A DNA stretch of 64,000 bases, taken from Sporocytophaga myxococcoides. Its GTDB lineage: Bacteria > Bacteroidota > Bacteroidia > Cytophagales > Cytophagaceae. The position numbers and the translations under genes were made by a program. Positions 1 to 7,658 of this stretch are shown piece after piece; the first letter of the stretch is position 1, and each line of letters begins with the position of its first letter. Where the stretch lies: the NCBI RefSeq assembly GCF_000775915.1, contig NZ_BBLT01000003.1, positions 62,001-126,000 on the forward strand. Direction: 5' to 3'. The notes beneath the pieces were generated by a model. That model worked only from the letters and a program-made list of their open reading frames with translations, was not told the DNA's origin and did no database searches.

Positions 1-10
1 CGTATATATT

Positions 11-273
11 CGACCCCTTCAGGGTCGTGCCTATACCGAGATACTTTACTATAAACATGTAATCCCTTCAGGATTAAATCAAACTCAGCAGAAACATTTT
101 TTTCGGAATGGATTCAGGTTGTCTAGGTAGTGAAAGGGGAGATAAGTTATTATTAATAAGGATCAAATAAATTGTGAATTGATCTTTAATGTTTTTGATT
201 AATTCAAAGTTGCAGGAGGAGTGACCTCGAAGAGGTCATATGTTTATAGAAAAAAACGTTATAGATAACATTT
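11..273 (+). repeat. Array unit 1, transposase-deleted
   Basis: H1 lies at 11-27 with centre CTTCA and H2 at 61-78. A decayed match to the 5' end of the transposase gene lies at about 85-160 (AACATTTT, GGTTGTCT, GTGAAAGG in the same order). H3 is at 223-237. No ORF survives. Confidence 0.75.
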
Positions 274-565
274 CGACCCTGAAGGGGTCGCACAAAACCT
301 TGGCGTTTTTACAATAAACATTCAATTTTTTCAGAATTAAAAAGCCCAAGCGCATTCTTCAGATATACATTTAAGTTGTCTCTGTCGTACTAGCCAAAAG
401 TTCTTTTTGGAAAAGAAGCTATAAATCTATTTCAGGAACAGCCAGTATTGAAGACCAAAAATTGTTAGTTTCATAGATCTCAAATACTTGTATATTAGCC
501 AAATTGTAAGGAAAGGTGACATTGAAGAGGTCATATGAATATAGAGAAAAGGATAATAGATATAT
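274..565 (+). repeat. Array unit 2, long transposase remnant
   Basis: H1 lies at 274-290 with the flipped centre TGAAG. H2 is degenerate near 321-341. H3 is a weak copy near 517-532. The internal part keeps more of the transposase gene than any other deleted unit; see the pseudogene at 350-476. Confidence 0.75.
350..476 (+). pseudogene. Decayed 5' fragment of IS200-like transposase
   Basis: This stretch lines up with roughly the first 48 codons of the intact transposase gene (about 650-795). Matching blocks occur in the same order: GCATTCTTCAGATATACAT against ACATTTTCTCAGATTTACAT, then AAGTTGTCT, then TTTTTGGAAAAG against TACTGGGAAAAG, then GACCAAAAATT against GATCAAAAATT. The reading frame is destroyed by stops and small indels. 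It shows that the array units descend from full-length elements. Confidence 0.6.
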
Positions 566-1183
566 CCGACCTGAAAGGGTCGCACAAAAGAACCTGCAGC
601 TTATTATAAATATTCAAACATACTAGAATAAAAAAAACCAGATATGGCAGGAACATTTTCTCAGATTTACATACAAGTTGTCTGTGCAGTGAAAGGTAGA
701 GAAAGTTTAATAGAGTCTTACTGGGAAAAGGAATTATTTAAATATATCACAGGCATAGTTAGAAATAAAGATCAAAAATTACTGGCTATAAATGGGATGC
801 CAGACCATATTCATATATTAATAGGAATGAAGCCAAGCTGTTGTTTATCTGATTTGATTAGAGAAATTAAAAAGTCATCCAGCATATACATTAAGGATAA
901 AAAATTTTCAAAGTTTAAGTTCCAGTGGCAGGATGGTTATGGAGCATTTTCATATAGCCATTCTGCATTGGATAATGTAATTGGATACATTGCCAATCAG
1001 AAGGAACATCATAAAAAGCAAACATTCAGAGAGGAATACAAAGCTTTATTGAACAAATTTCAAATTGAGCATAAAGACGAGTATTTGTTTGAATGGATAG
1101 AATAGTTTTCATAAAAATCTTTGGTGTTTTAACAGCCTTAAAACCAGGTCATATATAGGGTAGAGCACTGAGCATGTATATTT
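566..1183 (+). mobile_element. Intact IS200-like (RAYT-type) element within the array
   Basis: This unit has a degenerate H1 at 566-582 and a weak H2 near 615-635, then an uninterrupted Y1 transposase gene (644-1105). A worn H3-like tail (GGTCATATAT, 1147-1156) precedes the next H1 at 1184. It is the only unit able to encode transposase and so may act for the others in trans. Exact ends are uncertain: IS200/IS605 elements lack terminal inverted repeats and target duplications, so boundaries are inferred from the repeat period. Confidence 0.65.
644..1105 (+). CDS. tnpA: IS200/IS605-family Y1 (HUH) transposase, RAYT-like
   Basis: The 153-residue product is a single-domain Y1 transposase, which cuts and rejoins single-stranded DNA at hairpins through a 5'-phosphotyrosine intermediate. 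The HUH metal-binding motif reads DHIHILI with His55 and His57. The catalytic tyrosine is Tyr115 in GYIANQKEHH, with the expected Gln four residues later (Gln119). Length is normal for TnpA (about 130-160). No TnpB follows. The gene sits inside a hairpin array whose other units carry worn copies of its 5' end, which fits a REP-associated tyrosine transposase or an IS200 with its own miniature derivatives. The frame is intact, so the gene may be active. Family call is firm; subfamily is inference. Confidence 0.92.
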   Translation: MAGTFSQIYIQVVCAVKGRESLIESYWEKELFKYITGIVRNKDQKLLAINGMPDHIHILIGMKPSCCLSDLIREIKKSSSIYIKDKKFSKFKFQWQDGYGAFSYSHSALDNVIGYIANQKEHHKKQTFREEYKALLNKFQIEHKDEYLFEWIE

Positions 1184-1413
1184 GACCCCTTCAGGGTCGC
1201 ATCAAAAAAGCACTGATACTTTACTATAAACATTAATCCCTTCAGGATTAAATTCGGCAAAAGCTTTTTTCGGAATTAAAGTCATTTCATCTAAGTAGCC
1301 AAAGAGGGTTAAGGCATTATTGTGAAAAATTAAATCTTTTGAATTAGTTAAATTGTAGAGGAAGTGATCACAAAGAGGTCATATGTTTATGAAAAATTGT
1401 AATAGGTATTATT
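1184..1413 (+). repeat. Array unit 4, transposase-deleted
   Basis: H1 is at 1184-1199 (centre CTTCA), H2 at 1234-1251 and a variant H3 near 1364-1382. The internal sequence (1255-1360) is nearly the same as unit 5, including the block CTTTTTTCGGAATTAAAGTC, so these two are the most recently related units. Confidence 0.75.
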
Positions 1414-1639
1414 CGACCCCTTCAGGGCCGTACCAACCTTGATACTTTCTATAAACATATAATCCCTTCTGGATTAAACTTGGCAGAAGCTTTTTTTCGG
1501 AATTAAAGTCATCTCATCTAAGTAGCCTAAGGGCTAGGCATTATTATTAAAGATTAAATGTTTTGAATTAGTTAAATTGTAGTGGAATTGACCTCGAAGA
1601 GGTCAAATGTTTATAGAAGAAAATGTAAAAGGTGTTATT
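1414..1639 (+). repeat. Array unit 5, transposase-deleted
   Basis: H1 is at 1414-1430 (centre CTTCA; one arm base changed to GGGCCG), H2 at 1461-1478 and H3 at 1590-1604. It closely resembles unit 4. Confidence 0.75.
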
Positions 1640-1886
1640 CGACCCTGAAGGGGTCGCACAAAAACCTTGATTATTCAATCCCTTCAGTATTTAAAAACAA
1701 ATTCTGAAGAAACATTTTCTCCTAATTACAATCAGGTTGCTGTGTAGCTAAAGGGCAGAGAAGGTATTAGTAATAATAAAATCAAAAATTTCTTTTGAAG
1801 GAATTTTAAATGTTTTGGATTAGCTGAAAGTCCTAAGGTTACCTTGAAGAGCTCATATGTTTATAGAGACGTCGAGCAAATATATT
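1640..1886 (+). repeat. Array unit 6, transposase-deleted
   Basis: H1 is at 1640-1656 (centre TGAAG). H2 is worn at 1677-1692. A transposase 5' remnant lies at about 1705-1790 (AACATTTTCTC, CAGGTTGCTGTG, AAAGGGCAGAGAAGG), the closest of the short units to the intact gene. H3 is worn near 1840-1857. Confidence 0.7.
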
Positions 1887-2124
1887 CGACCCCTTCAGGG
1901 TCGTTCTTAAACCTTGATACTTTACTATAAACATGTAATCCCTTCAGGATTAAAACTTGACTCTGCAGAATGATTTTCAGAATTAAATTCAGCTCGTCTT
2001 AGTAGTCAAAGGATAGGAAGGTATTATTTATTATGGTTGAATGTTTTGGATTAGTTGAAAATTATAGGAAAAGTGACCTCGAAGAGGTCATATGTTTATA
2101 GAGAATAAAGTAATAGAAAACCTT
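1887..2124 (+). repeat. Array unit 7, transposase-deleted
   Basis: H1 is at 1887-1903 (centre CTTCA), H2 at 1937-1954, a transposase remnant at about 1960-2030, and a perfect H3 at 2075-2089 followed by the conserved CATATGTTTATAGA. Confidence 0.75.
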
Positions 2125-2195
2125 CGACCCCGAAGGGGTCGCACAATACACCCCTGAGTATTTACTATAAACATTTAATCCTTAAGGATTAAAAA
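2125..2195 (+). repeat. Array unit 8, partial right end
   Basis: H1 is at 2125-2141 (centre CGAAG) and a variant H2 (TAATCCTTAAGGATTA) at 2176-2191. Similarity to the other units then stops, marking the right edge of the array. From about 2200 to the next gene (2519) there is about 320 bp of AT-rich spacer with no gene. Confidence 0.65.
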
Positions 2196-2395
2196 AACAC
2201 CATTCACCTTCCAGATTTCAATAAGCACGTAAAAACTTGATAAAGTGCAATTTAGATCAAAGGCAACCGCACCCATTTTCGCCTATTTGCCGGTAATTTT
2301 CCCTTTAAATTGCTTAAATGATTGACTTTTATTAATTTTTATACATCTATACTTTTTGCCCTTTTATCTATTAAGTACAATAAATACGCCGGTAA

Positions 2396-2403
2396 TAACT
2401 TTG
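2396..2403 (+). promoter_or_regulatory. Possible -7 element (TAACTTTG)
   Basis: TAACTTTG fits the Bacteroidota -7 consensus TAnnTTTG and lies 116 bp before the M6 protease start. No clear TTG -33 element lies 17-23 bp upstream, so this is weak. Confidence 0.25.
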
Positions 2404-2518
2404 CATTGGTTAGACCAAAGCACACGTTCATGTATCTTAAGGCGCTCCTGATTAAGTTCAATTCTTTTATTTAAGCAACAACGGATACTTTTAGCCTTTC
2501 ACTAGTACAATCAAATAA

Positions 2519-5500
2519 ATGAAGTTTAAAAACAATTTCAGGTTACTGTGCCTGGCTATGCTATTGCTGGTTAGCAATAGTTTTGCACAAACACAGCAAA
2601 TTAAAGGACTCGTTGTTCTGGTAAGCTTTCTCGGAGATCCGTTTCCGGAATCTGCAGACTCGGTGGCTATGATGATGAACCAAACCGGATTTTCAGCATG
2701 GGGAAATCAAGGTTCTGTAAAAGATTACTTTTACACACAGACAAATGGGAAAATGGAATTTACACATGAGGTCATTAAAGTGTCCTTATCAAACCCCATC
2801 TCTCACTACAGAACAGGGGGAGGCAGAGATCTCTCAGACATCGTTGATGCGATCAACGCAGCATATCCTGCTGGATTTACAAACCTTACCTTAAGACCAG
2901 ACAACTCTGTATACAGTTTTACAATATTAACCAAAGTAGGTGGAGGTGCATGGGCTTTCTATCCTCAACCCGGAAGCAATACCATTAAAAACAATGGAGT
3001 AAATGCATACGTCTACAGAGGAAATATTACGAATTTGGATTCATGGGAAAAACCATCCTATAATACAATTTGCCATGAAATGGGACATAATGTATTTGAT
3101 TGGCCTGACCATTACCAAACAGCTTGGTCTAACCTTGGAAACTACTGTCTTATGGCATCTGCAGGTAATAATGTAGCACCTCAGATGATTAATCCTGCAT
3201 TAAGACTTCAAAAAGGCTGGTTTGACAATGTAATAGAAATCGGTAACAAAGCGTCTGATACTACGATAACTACAGCATCAAACAGTTATAGTAAAGTTTT
3301 TAAATATACAAATCCTGCCAATTCAAAGGAGTATCTTTTGGTATACCCAGTGGTATATGGAACTTACTTCCAGGAAAGACTTGGAAGCACTAACATTGCA
3401 GATCAAGGTTTGGCAATTTATTATGTGGATGAAGTGGGTGGCATGGAAATTCCGGGACAAGAATCTGCATGGCAGGTAAAACTTATTCAGGCAGATAACA
3501 AAAATGACTTGCACGATGAGAGTGTCGCAAATGCATTACCTCTTGGTGGCGGCTTATATTACTCGCCTGTTCGTGGTGACTATAACGACCTATATGACAA
3601 TGTAAAAAACAGCTTCCCTGCTGGTACCCCTTTCAGATGGAAAGACGGAGGCGAGTTTGGCCTTTTATTAGGTGACATTTCAGCTCCTGGGGCAACGATG
3701 ACCTTTACTGTTTATGCAAGACACAATACATACATTGCAAAGTCAGACAACAATGGTACGATATCTCCCAAAGGTATTATTAACAGCCTTAGCCAAACTT
3801 TTACATTCAGCCCAAATCCAGGATATGAGGTAAATACGGTTAAGGTGAACGGAAGTAATGTAACACCTGTAGGCAATCAGTACACGCTTTCAGGTTCAGG
3901 AAATAAGACCATTGAAGTTACTTATAAAAGAAAATCACCTGAAGCAGCTTTACCTTCTCCATGGTATAAAGCAAATATCGGTACCGGATCAGCAACGGGC
4001 TTTGCAGCTCATGATTCAGGGGAGTTTTATATTGAGTCCTTTGGAAGTTCAATAAATGGAAACTCTGACAACCTTACTTTTGTATATCAAACTCTTTATG
4101 GTAACGGGTCTTTTGTAGCACGTATAAAAGAATACAAAAATCCTTCTAGAGAAGAAAGTAGGTTTGGGATAATGCTTCGTTCTGCTTTGACCGACAATGC
4201 GATACAATCTATGATTTCTAAAAAACCTTATAAAGGTGTGAGTGTAGAACAACGTACAGGAATGGGACTATATCTAACGTCTGATAATGCATTTGGTAGT
4301 AATCACTTATACGAACTATATACATGGTTTAAAATTACAAGAACTGGAAATGTCATCACCAGCCATGTATCGAAAGATGGTATCACATGGGTAAAAAAGG
4401 GAGAACAAACTATTTCTCTTTCAAATGAAATTTACTTAGGGCTATATGCTACAGGAGAAGTTTCAGGAATTCCAGCGAGAGCAATTTTTGATAATGTTCA
4501 GATTACAGGATTTACTTCATGTCCAAATGGCGGAAATAAACTTACCGGTACAAGCATTGGTACTCCTGGCTCATACAATAACTGGGGAGATACTCGCGAT
4601 AAAGCATTTGATAATGACATAAACTCATTTTTTGATTCAGATGCAGCAGACGATATTGCATGGACAGGTTTATCTTTAGGAGGTGATTACCAAATCAATG
4701 GAATTAAATACTATCCAAGAGCTTATGCTACTGACCGTATGGTAGGAGGTAAGTTCCAGGGAAGTAATGTTGCGGACTTCAGCACAGGTGTTGTAGATCT
4801 TGCAACGCTTAGTGCAGAACCTATTCTTGACTGGAATTGTGTAAATGTTACAAGCACTGCTACATTTAAATATGTAAGATATATCAGCCCTGCACAAGGA
4901 TGGGGTAATGTTGCAGAAATTGAGTTTTATGGTACAGCTGTAGTAACCAATGTAGCTCCAACTTTAAGTATTACTAGCCCTTCAGCAAGTGGTTCATTTA
5001 CTACACCTGCTTCCATCAATATTACAGCAAATGCTTCTGATTCAGATGGGTCCATCTCTAAAGTAGAGTTTTTTGTAGGTAGCACGCTTATCAGCACTGA
5101 TTACACTGCTCCATATTCTTATACCTGGAATACCTCTACAACTGGCTCTTATACCATTATTGCCAAAGCAACTGACAACAATGGCGCCAGCACTTCGGCT
5201 TCTGTTAATATTTCAGTTACAGTTTCATCAACAGATATTAATGGTCCTGCATGTGGAACCAACTATTCCACTTTGTCATACGAGGTAGCAGCAGCAAGAA
5301 GAACAAATGCTAAAACCTATAACTGGTGGTACACTGGATCAGCTCAATCTGTTACGGTTTCAGGAACACCTTATCAGGTAAATATTGCTACTGGAAATAA
5401 TTTTCAGCCAGGCCAGCTTTGCGTAGGAATCAATTATGAGGGAGCTCCATACTATCAAGGCTATTGCATCAATCTTAGTGTTTGTTCAGGCTCCAGAGAA

Positions 5501-5752
5501 GAAAGTGCAGAGTTCACTGAAAGCGTTTCAACGATCAGCTATCAGAATCCGTTTACCAATTCAACAATGATTACATTTCCTAGTGCAAACCAGGTTGCAA
5601 ACATTGAGGTAATGAATGCAAGCGGACATATTGTTGAAGAAGCACAGGCAACAGGTGCTTTTGAATTCGGTAATGAACTAAAACCAGGGTTTTATATCGT
5701 AAAAATCAACTTTGAGAATGAAACCAAAGTGGTGAAACTAGTGAAAGAATAA
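2519..5752 (+). CDS. Secreted M6-type zinc metalloprotease with T9SS sorting domain
   Basis: This 1077-residue protein starts with a signal peptide (about 1-23, ending SFAQ). It then has a peptidase M6-type domain with zinc motif HEMGH (His186, Glu187, His190) and downstream PDHY, the M6 pattern in which an Asp supplies the third ligand (Asp197). Further along are a small repeat-like module (about 405-470), a jelly-roll or laminin-G-like region (about 480-660), an F5/8-type C discoidin module (about 675-808) and a bacterial Ig-like domain (about 811-903). A Cys-containing segment (about 908-990) and a type A T9SS C-terminal domain follow. It is predicted to be exported through the Sec and type IX systems and kept at or released from the cell surface, degrading proteins while the accessory modules bind glycans or the substrate. 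It stands alone, with a strong terminator after it. Confidence 0.9.
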   Translation: MKFKNNFRLLCLAMLLLVSNSFAQTQQIKGLVVLVSFLGDPFPESADSVAMMMNQTGFSAWGNQGSVKDYFYTQTNGKMEFTHEVIKVSLSNPISHYRTGGGRDLSDIVDAINAAYPAGFTNLTLRPDNSVYSFTILTKVGGGAWAFYPQPGSNTIKNNGVNAYVYRGNITNLDSWEKPSYNTICHEMGHNVFDWPDHYQTAWSNLGNYCLMASAGNNVAPQMINPALRLQKGWFDNVIEIGNKASDTTITTASNSYSKVFKYTNPANSKEYLLVYPVVYGTYFQERLGSTNIADQGLAIYYVDEVGGMEIPGQESAWQVKLIQADNKNDLHDESVANALPLGGGLYYSPVRGDYNDLYDNVKNSFPAGTPFRWKDGGEFGLLLGDISAPGATMTFTVYARHNTYIAKSDNNGTISPKGIINSLSQTFTFSPNPGYEVNTVKVNGSNVTPVGNQYTLSGSGNKTIEVTYKRKSPEAALPSPWYKANIGTGSATGFAAHDSGEFYIESFGSSINGNSDNLTFVYQTLYGNGSFVARIKEYKNPSREESRFGIMLRSALTDNAIQSMISKKPYKGVSVEQRTGMGLYLTSDNAFGSNHLYELYTWFKITRTGNVITSHVSKDGITWVKKGEQTISLSNEIYLGLYATGEVSGIPARAIFDNVQITGFTSCPNGGNKLTGTSIGTPGSYNNWGDTRDKAFDNDINSFFDSDAADDIAWTGLSLGGDYQINGIKYYPRAYATDRMVGGKFQGSNVADFSTGVVDLATLSAEPILDWNCVNVTSTATFKYVRYISPAQGWGNVAEIEFYGTAVVTNVAPTLSITSPSASGSFTTPASINITANASDSDGSISKVEFFVGSTLISTDYTAPYSYTWNTSTTGSYTIIAKATDNNGASTSASVNISVTVSSTDINGPACGTNYSTLSYEVAAARRTNAKTYNWWYTGSAQSVTVSGTPYQVNIATGNNFQPGQLCVGINYEGAPYYQGYCINLSVCSGSREESAEFTESVSTISYQNPFTNSTMITFPSANQVANIEVMNASGHIVEEAQATGAFEFGNELKPGFYIVKINFENETKVVKLVKE

Positions 5753-5786
5753 TTACCGATTAAGATCTCTCAGGTTTCTATAAAAC

Positions 5787-5828
5787 CAGGAGGCTTTGGT
5801 GTGAACCGGGCCTCCTGTTGTTTTTTTA
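5787..5828 (+). terminator. Rho-independent terminator after the M6 protease
   Basis: Stem CAGGAGGC (5787-5794) pairs with GCCTCCTG (5810-5817) and is followed by TTG and seven Ts (5821-5827). Confidence 0.85.
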
Positions 5829-6026
5829 GATAAACTCTCTTTCAAAAACCTATAACAATTCGCTTAACAGTTTTATAAAAGTACCGGTTTTCTCTGTTGT
5901 ACTTTGGCTCTATTCATTTGAATTCTTCGGAACAGGCTAAGCGGGTTTTTTTATTTCGGGCAATCGTTTATATTAAAGCTTTATTAAGTCTTAAACCCGG
6001 AAGAAGATCGGCAAATAAACAAACTT

Positions 6027-6368
6027 ATGACTTTAGAATCATTTAAGAAAGATCTGGAATTTGATGAAAGTCGAGTCAGGACAAAAGTCATTTTGGAAAC
6101 TTCTTTTTCAAAAGAGATACGGATCCTTTTGAGCAAAGGGCAGATTATGAAAGAGCACAAAACACCGTTTCCCATTATTATCCACATTTTGGAAGGGGAA
6201 ATTATGTTAGGTGTTAAAGGTATAAATCATGTAATGAAAAGTGGCGATATCATAACATTGGAAGGAGATGTACCTCATGATTTAACTGCAAAAGAGAATT
6301 CAATTGCCCGTCTTTCTCTTTCAAAGCATGATAAAGTAGAGCGCCTTAAAGATCTTATAGAGCAATAA
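6027..6368 (+). CDS. Small cupin-domain protein
   Basis: The product has 113 residues. Residues about 40-100 read as a single conserved cupin barrel: a polar stretch before HILEGEIMLGV, then a short turn to KSGDIITLEGDVPHDLTA, the usual G(D)xxxxPxxxxH cupin motif 2 with its histidine. The first motif is poor in His, so metal binding is uncertain. Small cupins of this type are common in Bacteroidota as sensors or detoxification accessory proteins; no specific substrate can be read. It is probably monocistronic, with a broken small ORF following after 57 bp. Confidence 0.75.
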   Translation: MTLESFKKDLEFDESRVRTKVILETSFSKEIRILLSKGQIMKEHKTPFPIIIHILEGEIMLGVKGINHVMKSGDIITLEGDVPHDLTAKENSIARLSLSKHDKVERLKDLIEQ

Positions 6369-6425
6369 AGATCATTTTGATGATACAAACAAAAGCTTAT
6401 TTGTATTTGAGGAATATATTCTTTA

Positions 6426-6665
6426 ATGATAGGCACTAATAAATTGAGAATGTTGACAATTGAAAAAATAAAATCAGAATTTTCATTTGTAGGAGGTTAT
6501 CTTGGTACTGATATTTTTGAAGGTCAAGGTGAGTTTTGCGACATTTATTTTATGTGCAAAGGCCATCAATTAAAACAGGAGCAAATTGATATTTATAATC
6601 AATTCAAATAGAACTATAAAAATTTTCTTACTAAAATTGAAAAAACACCTATAAAGAATTTGTGA
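6426..6665 (+). pseudogene. Small ORF interrupted by an in-frame amber stop
   Basis: An ORF begins at ATG 6426 and encodes 61 residues (…GYLGTDIFEGQGEFCDIYFMC…IYNQFK) before TAG at 6609-6611. The same frame then continues for 17 more sense codons (NYKNFLTKIEKTPIKNL) to TGA at 6663-6665. The composition either side of the TAG looks continuous, suggesting the N-terminal part of a longer protein broken first by a nonsense mutation and then by truncation. I do not recognise the family. The alternative is a genuine 61-residue protein. A HxlR gene on the opposite strand ends 18 bp after the last stop. Confidence 0.4.
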
Positions 6666-6682
6666 ATGAATAATGATGACAG

Positions 6683-7042
6683 TCACTTTAACGGAAGATT
6701 GGACTCTCCCCATTTTTCCATTCTGTTTAGTATATCTTCAAGAGACCTTCCCCGGTCAGTTAACTCATACTCCACTTTTGGGGGTACTTCCTTGTAAACA
6801 ATTCGATTGATCAGTCCGTCGCTTTCCAGTTCTTTTAATTTTGCAATAAGCATTCTTTCAGAAATGCCAACAAGTCTCTTTTTCAATTCATTGTAGCGGA
6901 GTTTTTTTTCATTAAGGAGATAAACAAGAATGTTGATTTTCCATCGTCCTCCGATTAAAGACAAGATTTGAGAAATGCCACAATGCTCTTTCCAGTATTT
7001 CTCATTGATGCTATTGGTAGAATGCTCTTTTCTAGATTTCAT
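6683..7042 (-). CDS. HxlR-family winged-helix transcriptional regulator
   Basis: The 119-residue product is a typical HxlR/MarR-like winged helix. It has a conserved Cys near the N-terminus (EHCGISQILSLIGGRWK), the RYNELKKRL helix-turn-helix, the GISERMLIAKLKELESDGLI recognition helix, and the wing VPPKVEYELTDRGRSL. Many HxlR proteins sense oxidants or aldehydes through that Cys. I place the start at ATG 7042 rather than 7090. The longer form would add 16 non-conserved residues and would run over a motif (7064-7077) that recurs in front of the second HxlR gene in this window. It is divergent from a DoxX-like gene, the usual target arrangement. Confidence 0.85.
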   Translation of the reverse strand: MKSRKEHSTNSINEKYWKEHCGISQILSLIGGRWKINILVYLLNEKKLRYNELKKRLVGISERMLIAKLKELESDGLINRIVYKEVPPKVEYELTDRGRSLEDILNRMEKWGESNLPLK

Positions 7043-7063
7043 ACATACTTTTTTGTTAGTACC

Positions 7064-7077
7064 ATACAATTCGGTAA
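7064..7077. promoter_or_regulatory. Putative HxlR operator in the HxlR/DoxX divergent region
   Basis: ATACAATTCGGTAA, flanked by ACC on the left to form ACC-N9-GGT, lies between the divergent HxlR and DoxX-like genes. Nearly the same string (ATACAATTGGTAA, 32935-32947) occupies the same position in the second HxlR/DoxX pair. Confidence 0.4.
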
Positions 7078-7138
7078 GTACTTTCTTCACTGTAAAGAAA
7101 TCAAAATATTTGCAAAGAAAGATTTAAAAATAATAAAA

Positions 7139-7510
7139 ATGGAAACATTCAAGACTGCATTTTATTGGTTAAGTTATGCTTATTATCTCTATGTGTTTGG
7201 GTATGCATCCCTTTTCAAGGTATTTCAAAAAAAATCAATGATGGACAGTATGATGTCACTTGGTTTTAATAAAACCTGGACGATTCTCATTGGACTCGGG
7301 GAGTTAACAGGAGTCATTTTAATTGTTGCTGGACTAATTAAACCACAGTTCAGAAATATGGGAATTCTATTATTGATTCCATTTTCTGTAGGAGCATTTA
7401 CCGCACATATGGCACATCAGGAATATCAGCACTATTATAATTCATTGATAGTTTGTATACTTACAGTTGTCATGCTAGCTCTGGACAATAATTTTAAGAT
7501 TCAGTTGTAA
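7139..7510 (+). CDS. DoxX-like small membrane protein
   Basis: The product has 123 residues with about four hydrophobic helices (YAYYLYVFGYASLF, WTILIGLGELTGVILIVAGL, NMGILLLIPFSVGAFTAH, NSLIVCILTVVMLAL). The GLGELTGVILIVAGL segment is typical of the DoxX/DoxX-like superfamily of inner-membrane proteins. The frame is open upstream to 6968, but the METFK start at 7139 clears the divergent HxlR gene and gives the usual family length. It is probably repressed by the neighbouring HxlR regulator and induced by redox or electrophile stress (inference from the gene pairing). A second HxlR/DoxX pair is at 32564-33375. Confidence 0.8.
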   Translation: METFKTAFYWLSYAYYLYVFGYASLFKVFQKKSMMDSMMSLGFNKTWTILIGLGELTGVILIVAGLIKPQFRNMGILLLIPFSVGAFTAHMAHQEYQHYYNSLIVCILTVVMLALDNNFKIQL

Positions 7511-7658
7511 TGGATTCAAATGGTTGTGCCTTGGTCATTGGCATTAGTTCAAAAATAAGATCCTTTGAAACGTCGAGTAGGACTATATTAGTAACCAGAG
7601 GACATTGATAGGCTTTTTAGAAATTTGTTTAACAGGTCGAAAATTTTTTATTGAGGAT

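Larger units (their letters stand above)
1..2200. repeat. Tandem array of hairpin-bearing IS200/REP-like units
   Basis: Seven complete units and one partial one follow each other head to tail. Each begins with hairpin H1 (arms CGACCC/GGGTCG around a five-base centre), found at 11, 274, 566, 1184, 1414, 1640, 1887 and 2125. About 45 bp later most units carry a second hairpin H2 (AATCC-CTTCA-GGATT). Sequence resembling the start of the transposase gene follows, and then hairpin H3 (GACCTCGAAGAGGTC and variants) about 40-50 bp before the next H1. Only the unit at 566-1183 has an intact transposase ORF. The period is 226-292 bp elsewhere and 618 bp for that unit. This matches what is known of REP/RAYT and IS200-derived miniature elements. 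The array runs off the left edge of the window. Confidence 0.85.

Noticed and set aside
1-2200. CRISPR array
   Set aside because: The repeats are about 17 bp palindromes spaced by 226-292 bp of related sequence, with a Y1 transposase gene inside and no cas genes. Real CRISPR arrays have unique spacers of about 30-40 bp.
6968-7138. 57-residue N-terminal extension of the DoxX-like protein at 7139
   Set aside because: It overlaps the divergent HxlR coding sequence and control region and would give the protein an atypical length.
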